NCBI RefSeq assembly: GCF_001613445.1
Contig: NZ_BDCJ01000002.1
Location: forward strand, 62,001 to 126,000
Direction: 5' to 3'
Source: Nocardia grenadensis NBRC 108939
GTDB lineage: Bacteria; Actinomycetota; Actinomycetes; Mycobacteriales; Mycobacteriaceae
DNA length: 64,000 nt
Made by a program: the position numbers and the translations under genes
The notes under the pieces: model-generated
Database searches by the model: none
What the model was told of the DNA's origin: nothing
What the model saw: only the letters and a program-made list of their open reading frames with translations
Shown here: positions 17,699-30,261 of the stretch, piece by piece
Layout of the letters: the number at the start of each line of letters is the position of its first letter
How positions within the stretch are numbered: the first letter of the stretch is position 1

Positions 17699-18759
17699 TC
17701 GGCGACCCGGTGCGTGGTGTCGCGGACGGTACCGACGAACTCCTCGACGAGATCTTCGAGCGCCACGATGCCCACCGTATTGCCCCGTGCGTCCACCACT
17801 CGGCCCAGATGGCTGCTGGTGCGGCGCAGCCGGGCCAGCGCCTCGTAGAGGGTGGTGCCCATCAGCACGGTCGGCAGTGGCCGGATATCGGTGCGCGGGA
17901 TCTCGGTGCCGGGGCCCGCGGTTTCGTCGGAGACCTTGTCCAGCACATCTTTGACGTGCAGGTATCCGACCAGGGAACCGTCGGAGGCGCGGACCGGGTA
18001 CCGGGAGAAACCGGTTTCGGCGACCGCGCTCTCGATATCGCCCAGGGTGGTGCCGCGGGCACGCAGCGGAATAGTGCGCGCCTGCGTCAGCGGCACCATG
18101 ACCTCGGCGACGAATCGCTCCCCGGTGCCCAGCGCCTGGGTGAGACGGCGGTGCTCCTCCTCGTCCAGCAGGCCCTCGGACCGGGATTCACCGATCATCT
18201 CGGCCAGTTCGTCGCTCGAGACCGCGGCCTCGAGTTCGTCCTTGGGTTCGATGCGCAGCATCCGCAACGACAGGTTGGCCGCGAAGTTGTAGACCGCGAT
18301 GAGTGGCCGGGCGATCCGCAGCCACGCCAGATGTAGCGGCACCAGCAGCAGCGCACTGCGTTCGGGGCCGGCGAGCGCGATGTTCTTCGGGATCATCTCG
18401 CCCAGCAGAATGTGCAGGATCACCACGATGGCCAGCGCGAGCACGAACGACACCGGATGCAGCAGTGCTTCCGGCAGCCCGGCCAGCTCGAACGGACGCT
18501 CCAGCAGATGGGCCACCGCCGGCTCGCCGACCCGGCCCAGCAGGATCGAGCAGATCGTAATGCCCAGCTGCGCGGCGGCCAGCATCATCGACAGGTTCTG
18601 TCCGGCCCGGATCACGGTGTCGGCATTACGTTTACCCTGCGCGGCCAGCGCCTCGAGCCGGTCGCGGCGGGCGGAGATGAGCGCGAACTCGGCGCCCACG
18701 AAGAAGGCGTTACCCGCCAGCAGGAGCACGGTCAGGGCCACTCCGAAAAGGTCACCCAT
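17695..18759 (-). CDS. CorC/HlyC-type transporter-associated protein (CNNM and CBS domains)
   Basis: Membrane protein of 354 residues. An N-terminal DUF21/CNNM domain with three to four helices (VALTVLLLAGNAFFVGAEFA; LEAALAQ-type loop; LGEMIPKNIALAGPER) is followed by a CBS pair (VMVPLTQARTIPLRARG; GYLHVKDVLDKVS; LVDARG-type turn; ALEDLVEEFVGTV). Relatives take part in Mg2+ or Co2+ export or binding. The ATG at 18759 has GGGAGG six bases upstream and overlaps the previous gene by 8 bases. It lacks the extra C-terminal transporter-associated domain of its longer neighbour. Homologue of Rv1841c. Confidence 0.9.
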   Translation of the reverse strand: MGDLFGVALTVLLLAGNAFFVGAEFALISARRDRLEALAAQGKRNADTVIRAGQNLSMMLAAAQLGITICSILLGRVGEPAVAHLLERPFELAGLPEALLHPVSFVLALAIVVILHILLGEMIPKNIALAGPERSALLLVPLHLAWLRIARPLIAVYNFAANLSLRMLRIEPKDELEAAVSSDELAEMIGESRSEGLLDEEEHRRLTQALGTGERFVAEVMVPLTQARTIPLRARGTTLGDIESAVAETGFSRYPVRASDGSLVGYLHVKDVLDKVSDETAGPGTEIPRTDIRPLPTVLMGTTLYEALARLRRTSSHLGRVVDARGNTVGIVALEDLVEEFVGTVRDTTHRVAE

Positions 18760-20146
18760 GGCGGACCTCCCGGCCGGTGGGCTGTTGTTCGCGCAGGTTG
18801 ATCGCCTCGGCATCGGCCGGGACCAGGCGGATCCGGTCGATGCGGCGTTCGTCCATCCGCTCCACCCGGGCCAGCCAGCCGCCCTGCCCGTCACCGTGGC
18901 GGCGTTCGTGGCCGCGCTCCGGCAGCACCACGGTATCGCCGGCCACCGGGATCCGGCCGAGCCGGGTAAGCACCAGACCACCGAGGGTTTCGTATTCGCC
19001 TTCGGGAGCGACGTATCCGGTCGCCCGGGTCACCTCGTCGATACGCAGCAGGCCCGAACAGTCCCAGCCGTCGGAGACCCGGCGCACGTCGCGTTCCTCT
19101 TCGTCGTGCTCGTCGCGGACATCGCCGAGGATCTCCTCGATGATGTCCTCCATGGTGACCAGGCCCGCGGTGCCACCGTATTCGTCGACGACCAGCGCGA
19201 CCTGCATACCGTCGGCGCGGACCCGTTCGAGGACCTCGTCACCGTCGAGGCTGGCCGGTAGCACCTGCACCGGCTGCGCGATCTGCGCGAGACCGACCCC
19301 GGCGCGCGTGCGCGCGGGATGGGTGAACGCCTGTTTGACGTGTACGACACCCAGGGTGTTGTCCAGGTCGCCGTCGATCACCGGGAACCGCGAGTAGCCG
19401 GTGCGGGCGGCCGCGGCGAGCAGGTCGCCGATGGTGTCGGTGCGGTCCAGGGCTTCGATCTTCACCCGCGGGGTCATCAGCTCCTCGGCGCTGCGCTCGC
19501 CGAACTGCAGGGAGCGGTCCAGCAGTTGCGCGGTGCGCTGATCGAGCGCGCCGTGCTGGGCCGAGGTGCGCACCAGCGAACCGAGTTCCTGGGGCGACCG
19601 TGCCGAGCGTAGTTCCTCCGCCGGTTCCACCCCGAACCGGCGGACCGCCCAGTTGGCGGTGCCGTTGAGAAACTGGATCATCGGCTTGAACACCGCCGAG
19701 AACGCCACCATCGGCCCGGCGGTCGCCCGCGCGGTGGCCATGGGCGCGGCGATGGCGATGTTCTTGGGGACCAGCTCGCCGTAAATCATCGACAGCGAGG
19801 TCGCCAGGATCAGCGCCAGGGCCAGGGCGATACCCGTAGCAGCGGAATCCGGGACTCCGAGCACGCCGAACAGCGGTTCGAGTAACCGCGCCAGCACGGG
19901 TTCGGCGATGTAACCGGTGATCAGTGTGGTGATAGTGATACCGAGCTGGGCGCCGGACAGCTGGAAGGAGAGCGTGCGGTGCGCCTGCCGGACCGCACGC
20001 GCCCGCACATCGCCGTCGCGCGCGTGCGCTTCGACGGTGCTGCGTTCCAGCGCGGTGAGCGAGAATTCGGCGGCCACGAACAACGCGGTGCCGGCGGTGA
20101 GCGCCACGAACCCGATGAGGCTGAGGACGGTGAGTGCGACGGCCAT
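18752..20146 (-). CDS. CorC/HlyC-type protein (CNNM, CBS pair and CorC C-terminal domain)
   Basis: Protein of 464 residues, paralogous to the gene just downstream. Helices at the N-terminus (VALTVLSLIGFVALTAGTAL) form the CNNM domain with YGELVPKNIAIAAPMA. A CBS pair follows (LMTPRVKIEALDRTDTIGDL; LVVDEYGGTAGLVTMEDIIE), and a CorC_HlyC domain closes the protein. Homologue of Rv1842c. Likely role: divalent cation (Mg2+) homeostasis. A tandem pair of a long and a short CorC protein with coupled translation suggests a hetero-oligomer, which is inference. A 260-base leader region lies upstream. Confidence 0.9.
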   Translation of the reverse strand: MAVALTVLSLIGFVALTAGTALFVAAEFSLTALERSTVEAHARDGDVRARAVRQAHRTLSFQLSGAQLGITITTLITGYIAEPVLARLLEPLFGVLGVPDSAATGIALALALILATSLSMIYGELVPKNIAIAAPMATARATAGPMVAFSAVFKPMIQFLNGTANWAVRRFGVEPAEELRSARSPQELGSLVRTSAQHGALDQRTAQLLDRSLQFGERSAEELMTPRVKIEALDRTDTIGDLLAAAARTGYSRFPVIDGDLDNTLGVVHVKQAFTHPARTRAGVGLAQIAQPVQVLPASLDGDEVLERVRADGMQVALVVDEYGGTAGLVTMEDIIEEILGDVRDEHDEEERDVRRVSDGWDCSGLLRIDEVTRATGYVAPEGEYETLGGLVLTRLGRIPVAGDTVVLPERGHERRHGDGQGGWLARVERMDERRIDRIRLVPADAEAINLREQQPTGREVRHG

Positions 20147-20345
20147 CTCACCACCCCCCGGCGGACATCGGTATCAGCGATGGGGAAAGGGCCGGAGAGG
20201 GGAGGGTCGTGCAGCGGAGGACGCCGGGTCTGTCACCCGGCTCGATAGATGAGCCCTCCTGAGTGGCGCCCTCGGACGCGGGTGACAACTGGATCCTTTC
20301 GTCCTGACGATCGCAGCCGACGGTCGCCGGCGGTTGTAATGCTAC

Positions 20346-20375
20346 CGCGACCGTGCGCGCGGGCGCACGGTCGCG
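20346..20375 (-). terminator. Hairpin after guaB1
   Basis: A perfect 13-bp stem (20346-20358 with 20363-20375, four-base loop) lies 32 bases past the guaB1 stop on the minus strand. The remaining 199 bases to the CorC-like start probably hold that operon's promoter; no clear element was assigned. Confidence 0.7.
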
Positions 20376-20406
20376 GGGGCGGCGACGCGCGCCGGTGTGG
20401 CCGGGG

Positions 20407-23243
<2,837 letters not shown>

Positions 23244-23251
<8 letters not shown>

Positions 23252-24182
23252 GGAACAACCGGCTCAGCTCGACCAACCAGGGAATCGCGACGGCCAGGGT
23301 CGGCACCACCAGGATGGCGATCGAGGCGAGATAGGCGGCGCCGGCGAGCCGGAAATCGCCCAGCGGACCGGCCAGGCGCTGGATACGGATCAGCGTGCTC
23401 GGCCCGCCCACCGCGAGCGCGCCCTGCGGCGCGGTGGATTTCGAGCAGGCCACGAGGGCCCGGGCCAGCGGTTTCGGGCCGGTGACCTTGACCGCGGAAT
23501 CGTCGGCGAGCAGTTCGATGAGCAATTTCACCGAATCCAGCGCGGATTTGCTGCGGACGAACCGCGGAAAGGCCTCGTGCGCGGCGGTGAACGCCTCGAG
23601 CACCAGGTCGTGGCGCGCCCGCAGATGCGACCGCTCATGGCTGAGGATGGCGGTGAGCTCCTGCTCGGCCAGTGTGTCGAGCGTGCCCGCGCTGACCACC
23701 ACCCGCCGTCGCAGCCCCGGCAGGCAGTAGGCGATCGGCTCGGTGGACGACAGGACCCGGATATCGGCGGCACGCCGGAACGGGCCGCTCTGGTCGAGCA
23801 GATCGACCAGCATGCGGTGGTGGGCGCGGCGGCGCCGGGTATGCACACCTACCCGGATCGAGGCGTAGACGAGCCGGGCGCCGATCAGCAGCGTGAGCAT
23901 GAACACCGACACATAGGCCAGCCACAGGGGCAGGCCCAGCGCGTCGATCTCATCGGTGGGTTTGGTGGTGGGGCGGCCGTCCGGCCCCGGGACCAGCAGT
24001 TCCGCGGCGATGGCGAGTCCGGAACTGAACGCGCTGAGCACAGCGGCCAGCGCGATCGCCTGCCAGAGCACGAGGGCGGCGCGCGGTACGCGGTAGGTCC
24101 AGGTCGCCCGGCTGAGTGATTCGGGGACGGGACCGGCGAGAAGCAAGGCAAGTACGGCGAAGGCCGGTGCTGCTGCGTTCAT
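23244..24182 (-). CDS. M56-family (BlaR1/MecR1-like) membrane metallopeptidase
   Basis: Membrane protease of 312 residues with about four helices. The zinc motif HExxH is present as LSHERSHLRARHDL, with the second glutamate region further on (IELLADDSAV). There is no penicillin-binding sensor domain, as in the mycobacterial homologue Rv1845c, so it is unlikely to sense beta-lactams directly. It lies 53 bases downstream of the BlaI-like gene and would inactivate that repressor by cleavage by analogy with BlaR1/BlaI. The signal in mycobacteria and relatives is not settled from sequence. Confidence 0.9.
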
Positions 24183-24235
24183 CGACTCTGCTCACTGCGT
24201 TGTGGGGCCAGGGTCCGAGGTCGCCTGCGGCGCGG

Positions 24236-24613
24236 CTATCTGTCCTCGGTTGCTTCGAGCTTAGCGAGTGCGTCCCGGAGGGCCGCGGCCTCGTCCTTGC
24301 CGACCTGCTCCACGAAGTGCACCAGGGCCGCGGCCCGGCTGCCGGCCTCGTCGGCCTGCTGCAGTGCATCCATCATGAGACCGGCCACCAGCTCGTCGCG
24401 GGTGTGTACCGGAGCGTACCGGTGGGCGCGGTCGTCGCGCCGCTGTACCACCAGATTCTTCTTCGCGAGACGCTGCAGCACGGTCATCACCGTGGTGTAC
24501 GCGAGTTCGCGGCGCGCCGACAGGGCCTCGTGCACCTGCCGGACCGTTTGTGGTTCATCGGCCGACCACAGTTGGTCCATAACCGCTTTCTCGAGTTCAC
24601 CAAGTCCAGCCAT
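24236..24613 (-). CDS. blaI: BlaI/MecI-family transcriptional repressor
   Basis: Winged-helix repressor of 125 residues: GELEKAVMDQLWSADEPQTV, recognition region AYTTVMTVLQRLAKKNLVVQ, and a C-terminal dimerisation helix pair. It is first in an operon with the M56 peptidase gene and the helicase. A 17-base inverted repeat 35 bases upstream fits autoregulation. Homologue of Rv1846c, which controls blaC and other genes in M. tuberculosis; no beta-lactamase gene is present in this window. Confidence 0.9.
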   Translation of the reverse strand: MAGLGELEKAVMDQLWSADEPQTVRQVHEALSARRELAYTTVMTVLQRLAKKNLVVQRRDDRAHRYAPVHTRDELVAGLMMDALQQADEAGSRAAALVHFVEQVGKDEAAALRDALAKLEATEDR

Positions 24614-24647
24614 CTCTTGATTTTACGACGCCAACGACGCTGTGCCG

Positions 24648-24664
24648 TACTACAGGGTGTCGTA
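24648..24664. promoter_or_regulatory. Probable BlaI operator
   Basis: TACTACA (24648-24654) and TGTCGTA (24658-24664) form an inverted repeat with six of seven pairs and a GGG spacer, resembling the TACTACA/TGTxGTA sites of BlaI-type repressors. It lies 35 bases upstream of the BlaI-like start. Confidence 0.55.
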
Positions 24665-24807
24665 ACCGCGTGGGAATTGTCATAGGCCGTCGAACACCGG
24701 AAATGCCGGTCTTGCGGTGGGCCGGGGAGGGTGCGCCCGGCGGCTGCGGCGCACGCCGGGCGGGCCGGGGTGTCACGGATCCGTTACGTCACTCCCGGAG
24801 GCAATAC

Positions 24808-24837
24808 TTGCTAGGTCTGGTAAGGCTAACCTATCTT
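24808..24837 (+). promoter_or_regulatory. Promoter with IdeR/DtxR-like iron box
   Basis: The sequence at 24816-24834, with core GGTAAGGCTAACCTA, matches the IdeR consensus TTAGGTTAGGCTAACCTAA at 15 of 19 positions. It overlaps a possible promoter, TTGCTA (24808-24813), 18 bases, TATCTT (24832-24837). The gene at 24881 follows. Iron-loaded IdeR would be expected to block it. Confidence 0.7.
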
Positions 24838-24880
24838 TCGATCAGGTCGTAACCGCGACGCCGATCTCGAGGAGGTTCGA

Positions 24881-25588
24881 ATGTCCGAACTCGCCACAGT
24901 GCGCATCCCCCGTCCGTACGAGGCGGCATTCGGGTCGGCATGTTCCCGGTTGCGGTCCCTGCAGCCGGAGCATCCCCGCGTCTATGCCGCTGCGGCCATG
25001 GCCGAACAGGGAAAACGGCGCTGGTGGGCGCTGTCCACGGGTCTGCGTGAGGGTCGGATCGACCTGATGTACCGGCGGCACGCCGCGGAGATGATCAGTG
25101 CTACCGCCGCCTCGGAGGTGGTGGCGACCGCGCTCATCCATGCCGTGCTCGGCCGGGTCGCCGCGTTATGGGTCGCCGATGGCCGGGCTTGGGACCCCGG
25201 GCTGGAGAATGTGTGGATCCACACCGACAACGACGGCGGTATCGACTGGGCGGGCCTGACCGACATCACCATCCGGGTGGTGGCCGGCGACCCATTGGAT
25301 GGCTCGCCCGGTGTGGTCTCCCTGCCGTGCGAGCGGGCGATGTGGGTGTGGCTCGCCTACCGCTGCGAACCTTCGCTGCTGCTGATCCAGGGGGCGCTGG
25401 CGCGGTGTGCGGGGCTGAGTCCCCGCCGGTTCTGGGCTCTGGTGGCCGAATCCGTTTCCGGGGCCACCACCTACGTTCCGGACCTGGCCCGCACCGACCC
25501 GGTGGCGGGTGCGCGCCGGGGGCAGGGTCTGCTGATGGCGCTGGAGGAGCGCGGTATGGCGATCCGGCGCGCCCAACGTATTGCTTAG
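24881..25588 (+). CDS. Protein of unknown function behind an IdeR-like box
   Basis: Product of 235 residues that I do not recognise. It is mostly helical and soluble in appearance, with no signal or membrane segment. Features include IDLMYRRHAAEMISATAASE, IWIHTDNDGG-like loop NVWIHTDNDGGIDWAGL, and a late region SLLLIQGALARCAGLSPRRF. Four cysteines are spread through it (in GSACSR, SLPCER, YRCEPS, ARCAGL), not in a CxxC cluster. GAGGAGG six bases before the ATG is a strong ribosome site. The upstream iron box implies expression under iron limitation, so a role in iron acquisition, siderophore reduction or iron sparing is inferred. It is not present between Rv1846c and Rv1847 in M. tuberculosis as far as I recall. 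Confidence 0.75.
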   Translation: MSELATVRIPRPYEAAFGSACSRLRSLQPEHPRVYAAAAMAEQGKRRWWALSTGLREGRIDLMYRRHAAEMISATAASEVVATALIHAVLGRVAALWVADGRAWDPGLENVWIHTDNDGGIDWAGLTDITIRVVAGDPLDGSPGVVSLPCERAMWVWLAYRCEPSLLLIQGALARCAGLSPRRFWALVAESVSGATTYVPDLARTDPVAGARRGQGLLMALEERGMAIRRAQRIA

Positions 25589-25610
25589 TTAGGCAAGCCT
25601 GTCCTATAAT
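25581..25610 (+). promoter_or_regulatory. Promoter with second IdeR-like box (small RNA)
   Basis: TTGCTT (25581-25586), 18 bases, TATAAT (25605-25610) is a very good housekeeping promoter. An imperfect iron box with core TTAGGCAAGCCT covers 25584-25602 (12 strict matches of 19). It starts over the stop codon of the upstream gene. The predicted transcription start is about 25617. Confidence 0.6.
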
Positions 25611-25616
25611 CGTAGG

Positions 25617-25716
25617 CGGCGTACGGATCGCGCGAGCGTCCCGAGGGCTGCGGTGACCCCCGATCCAATGCCTGCGGCGGATTCCACCTCCGAGGTGGGG
25701 TCCGCCGCTCTCTTTT
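25617..25716 (+). ncRNA. mrsI: Candidate iron-responsive small RNA, MrsI-like
   Basis: A transcript of about 100 bases is predicted from the promoter at 25581-25610 to the U-rich terminator at 25716. No ribosome site with a credible frame lies inside. The location corresponds to that of MrsI (ncRv11846) in M. tuberculosis, an IdeR-controlled small RNA next to Rv1846c that lowers expression of non-essential iron proteins. Here too the element lies beside the BlaI-like gene and before the Rv1847-like thioesterase, and it carries an IdeR-like box. Orthology is inferred from position, control signals and size; sequence identity was not computed. The alternative is a 5' leader with attenuator for the thioesterase gene. 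Confidence 0.6.
25674..25716 (+). terminator. Intrinsic terminator of the small RNA
   Basis: A 16-bp stem (25674-25689 with 25693-25708, two G-U pairs, CCG loop) is followed directly by TCTCTTTT. This is the clearest stem-plus-U-tract terminator in the window. Confidence 0.85.
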
Positions 25717-25774
25717 CCGTCGCCGACCACCGGCCCGAGCTCCCCGCCGCGGACCAGCATGCGATCGTGGAGCC

Positions 25775-26221
25775 ATGACCGAACAACAGACCCGCACCCT
25801 GATGTCGATGGCCGATCTCAGTGCCGAACAACTCAATGAGGTCAGCAAGGGGACTTTCGCGGATCTGATAGGCCTGCACGTCACCGAGTTGGGGCCCGAT
25901 CGTGTTCGTGGTGAATGGACCGTCACGCCCCAGTTGCACCAGCCGGCCGGTATCCAGAACGGCGGGGTCCTGTGCACCGTGGTGGAGACCTTGGCCAGCA
26001 CTGGCGGCGCCGTCTGGTACGGGGAGCGCGGCGTAGTGGTCGGGGTCAACAACAACACCGATTTTTTGCGTGCCGTGCGCGATGGGAAACTGACCGCCGA
26101 GGCCACCCCGCTGCACCGCGGCGGCCTGCAGCAGCTGTGGCAGGTGGTGGTCACCGACGCGGACGGGCGGCCGGTCGCGCGCGGTCAGGTCCGATTGCAG
26201 AATCTGCCCCATCGCTCCTGA
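25775..26221 (+). CDS. PaaI-type hotdog-fold thioesterase
   Basis: Acyl-CoA thioesterase of 148 residues with a single hotdog domain. The conserved region HQPAGIQNGGVLCTVVETLAS contains the H-x-G-x-x-x-x-G-G pattern whose Asn or His activates the thioester, and NNNTDFLRAV is the matching strand. Homologue of Rv1847. It hydrolyses small or aromatic acyl-CoAs; the natural substrate is unknown. The ATG at 25775 has GGAG very close (two bases), so translation may be weak. Confidence 0.88.
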   Translation: MTEQQTRTLMSMADLSAEQLNEVSKGTFADLIGLHVTELGPDRVRGEWTVTPQLHQPAGIQNGGVLCTVVETLASTGGAVWYGERGVVVGVNNNTDFLRAVRDGKLTAEATPLHRGGLQQLWQVVVTDADGRPVARGQVRLQNLPHRS

Positions 26222-26253
26222 GCGTCGGCCTGCCGAAGACCCGGCGGAACTCC

Positions 26254-26289
26254 GAGGGCCGGGGCGGTATCCGCACTGCCCCGGCCCTC
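26254..26289. terminator. Bidirectional terminator between thioesterase and SDR genes
   Basis: A perfect 12-bp stem (26254-26265 with 26278-26289) with a 12-base loop lies between the two convergent genes. Confidence 0.7.
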
Positions 26290-26299
26290 GTCGATCGAT

Positions 26300-27064
26300 T
26301 CAGATACCGCCGGTCGACAGCAGCCCGCCGTCGACCCGCACCGTCTCGCCGGTGATCCACGCCGCCTGATCGGAAGCCAGGAACGCGATCAGCCGCGCCA
26401 CGTCCTCCGGCGAACCGAGCCGCTTCATCGGGTACACCTGCGCGGAGGCTTCCTCGTCCGCCGAGTACAGTGCGTCGGCGAAACTGGTCTTCACCACGCC
26501 GGGCGCCACTGCGTTGACCCGGATCTTGGGGCCGAGCTGCCAGGCCAGTTCGTCGGTGAGCCGGATCAACGCGGCTTTGGAGGCGCCGTAGGCTGCGATG
26601 ACACCGGTGGAACGGATACCGGCCACGCTGGCCACATTCACCACGGCGCCGCCGTGCTCACCCATCCATGCCTTGTACGCCTGCTGGATGTAACCGAGCG
26701 CGGCCACGACGTTCACATCGAAGATCTTGCGCACCGCGTCGAGATCGGCTTCCATCAGTGCGCCGTACACCGGATTGATGCCGGTGTTGTTGATCAGGAT
26801 GTCCAGCGAACCGAACTCCGCGACCGCGCGCTGCACCGCGGTGGCCCGTGCCTCGTCGTCGCCGGAGTTACCGGCCAGGGCGGCGACCTCGCCCTGGTGT
26901 CCCAGCGCCCGTAGTTCGGCGGCCGCCTTCTCCAGTGGTTCGGCCTTGCGCGCGGTGATCAGCACATTCGCGCCCCGGCTCAGCAGCTCGGCGGCCACCG
27001 CGTAGCCGATACCGCGGCTGGCTCCGGAGACCAGCGCGCTCTTGCCCAACAGATCGGTGCTCAT
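26300..27064 (-). CDS. Short-chain dehydrogenase/reductase, 3-oxoacyl reductase-like
   Basis: Classical SDR of 254 residues. The cofactor loop is SGASRGIGYAVAAEL; NNTGINPVYG replaces the usual NNAG; the catalytic Ser lies in VVNVASVAG and the Tyr-Lys pair in AAYGASKAA. It ends WITGETVRVDGGLLSTGG, typical of FabG-like enzymes. The ATG at 27064 was chosen at the family-typical MSTDLLGKSALVSG; the frame is open to 27205. No ribosome site precedes it; instead an 8-bp hairpin sits three bases upstream. Natural substrate unknown (a 3-oxoacyl-CoA or alcohol is likely). Confidence 0.88.
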   Translation of the reverse strand: MSTDLLGKSALVSGASRGIGYAVAAELLSRGANVLITARKAEPLEKAAAELRALGHQGEVAALAGNSGDDEARATAVQRAVAEFGSLDILINNTGINPVYGALMEADLDAVRKIFDVNVVAALGYIQQAYKAWMGEHGGAVVNVASVAGIRSTGVIAAYGASKAALIRLTDELAWQLGPKIRVNAVAPGVVKTSFADALYSADEEASAQVYPMKRLGSPEDVARLIAFLASDQAAWITGETVRVDGGLLSTGGI

Positions 27065-27067
27065 ATC

Positions 27068-27087
27068 CGGGCACGTTACCGTGCCCG
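27068..27087. repeat. Inverted repeat just upstream of the SDR start
   Basis: CGGGCACG and CGTGCCCG (27068-27075, 27080-27087) form a perfect 8-bp stem with a TTAC loop. It occupies the place of the ribosome site and could be an operator or a translational control hairpin. Confidence 0.4.
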
Positions 27088-27257
27088 CCGGTGACCCCTG
27101 CAGGCACGGATCACCCCGGCCGCCGGGGACGAGGCAGTGGCGCGGTCCGGGTAAAATCGGTGGTTCCGTGTCCGGAGACATCCGATGATCGGTGGATGGG
27201 CCCACTGTCGGGCGCCCCGGGCCGCTGCCCCCAACCCATGTTTCCTAGGAGATATCT

Positions 27258-28889
<1,632 letters not shown>

Positions 28890-28971
28890 GTTTCATCACA
28901 AGAACTCATTGCCGGATGGTCGCGGAGTGCTTAGCCTGAGAGTGACGCTGCTCGGCGACTCGGAGGAAGCC

Positions 28972-29205
28972 ATGGGCGACAGGCCGGTACAGAGCAAGAG
29001 CACATTGGGCAAGGGCACCCGGGTCACGGGTAAGTCACGGGATCGCCTGCAAACCCAGTTGAAGAAGCAATACGAGGCGGGGGCGAGTATCCGGTCGCTG
29101 GCACGTGCGACCGGCCGCTCCTACGGGTTCATCCACAATGTGCTGACGGAGTCGCATGTCCAGCTCCGCAGCCGCGGCGGTGCAAACCGCCGTAAATCCC
29201 GCTAG
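28972..29205 (+). CDS. Small helix-turn-helix protein (Rv1473A-like)
   Basis: Protein of 77 residues. A basic N-terminal arm (KGTRVTGKSRDRLQTQLKKQ) is followed by a helix-turn-helix, YEAGASIRSLARATGRSYGF, and a basic end RSRGGANRRKSR. The ATG at 28972 has GGAGGA five bases upstream. It follows the ABC-F gene as Rv1473A follows Rv1473, and the family is conserved throughout actinobacteria. It is expected to bind DNA; its targets are not known. Confidence 0.85.
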   Translation: MGDRPVQSKSTLGKGTRVTGKSRDRLQTQLKKQYEAGASIRSLARATGRSYGFIHNVLTESHVQLRSRGGANRRKSR

Positions 29206-29286
29206 CCGCACCGTATCCGCGGGCTCCGCCGCCGGGACGATGCGCCCGGCGGTGAGTGGCCGCCTGTGGATCATCGGTCGCGTCAC

Positions 29287-30249
29287 TCACCAGCCGGATA
29301 CGGCCCCGTCTCCGTACACCAGGAGATTGGCGAGACTGGTGAAGATCGGCAGTCCGGTCTTGATCTCGAGATAGGCGAACTGGCCCTGCGGGTTGACTTC
29401 GAGGAAGTAGTACTCGCCGTCGAGGCCCACCCGCAGATCCAGGACACCGAAACTCAGCCCCAGCGTGCCCATCAGCGTCGCCAGCGATTTGCTGACAGCG
29501 GCCGGTAGCAGGGTGGGGATGAAATCGACCGAGGTGTCCAGCCGGGAGTCGACGCGCCCGGCGCCGGCCCGGGAATCGATACGCACCGCCCACTCCTGCC
29601 CGTCCACCCACACCACCCGCAGATCGCATTCCGGATCGATATAGCGCTGGAAGGTGGTGGGCGCCCAGCGGATACTGTCGAGCCGGTCCAGATCCGCGGC
29701 CCCGACCAGCCGGGTTTCGGAGAATTCGGCGCGGGAGGTGCCGGTACGTTTGAAAACCACGCGGTCGGCACAGGTTTCGATGAACTCGCGGGCCTCGTCC
29801 GGATTGTTGGTGACCAGTGTGTCCGGGACCGCGCAGCCGGCCCGCCGCGCGGTGTCGAGTTGTACGATCTTGCGATGGGCGATCCGGTCGTTGCCCGGAT
29901 CGTTGATCCACTGGGCGCCCAGCGACCACAGCAGACCCTGGACGAAAGCATCGCATTCGGCCTGGCGGTAGGCATTGTCGTCGGCGCGGACCCCGGCCGG
30001 TACCGAACTCGGATGCGGGCGCCGCCACCAGACCGAACCGACCTCGTCCAGACCGGCCAGCCCCGCCAGCGACCGTTCGACTCCGGCCGCCGCGAGCCGG
30101 AAACTACCCGGCTCGCGCGGGAAATCACGCAGATCCAAACGGAGCGGCGTCATCGCGTGTTGTTCGCACAGCGTCGCCACCATCGCGGCGGCGTGCAGAT
30201 CGTCGGATTCGGAGACGATGAGGACCCCGCGGGCCTCCAGGGTGCTCAT
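29287..30249 (-). CDS. ATP-grasp ligase, MvdC/MvdD-like (graspetide maturase candidate)
   Basis: ATP-grasp enzyme of 320 residues resembling the maturases of microviridins and other graspetides, which join Ser/Thr or Lys side chains to Asp/Glu in a peptide. Landmarks: N-terminal GVLIVSESDDLHAAAMVATL, the signature SVWWRRPHP, ATP-binding VVFKRTGTSRAEFSETRLVG, FQRYIDPECDLRVVWVDGQEWAVRI (split here as FQRYID and CDLRVVWVDG), and the metal-binding end FLEVNPQGQFAYLEIKTGLP. The EVNPQGQFxxLE ending is typical of this branch. It begins 12 bases after the stop of a 146-codon gene on the same strand, its likely partner. No transporter or protease gene is adjacent. Confidence 0.85.
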   Translation of the reverse strand: MSTLEARGVLIVSESDDLHAAAMVATLCEQHAMTPLRLDLRDFPREPGSFRLAAAGVERSLAGLAGLDEVGSVWWRRPHPSSVPAGVRADDNAYRQAECDAFVQGLLWSLGAQWINDPGNDRIAHRKIVQLDTARRAGCAVPDTLVTNNPDEAREFIETCADRVVFKRTGTSRAEFSETRLVGAADLDRLDSIRWAPTTFQRYIDPECDLRVVWVDGQEWAVRIDSRAGAGRVDSRLDTSVDFIPTLLPAAVSKSLATLMGTLGLSFGVLDLRVGLDGEYYFLEVNPQGQFAYLEIKTGLPIFTSLANLLVYGDGAVSGW

Positions 30250-30261
30250 CGTGCCCGCCGT

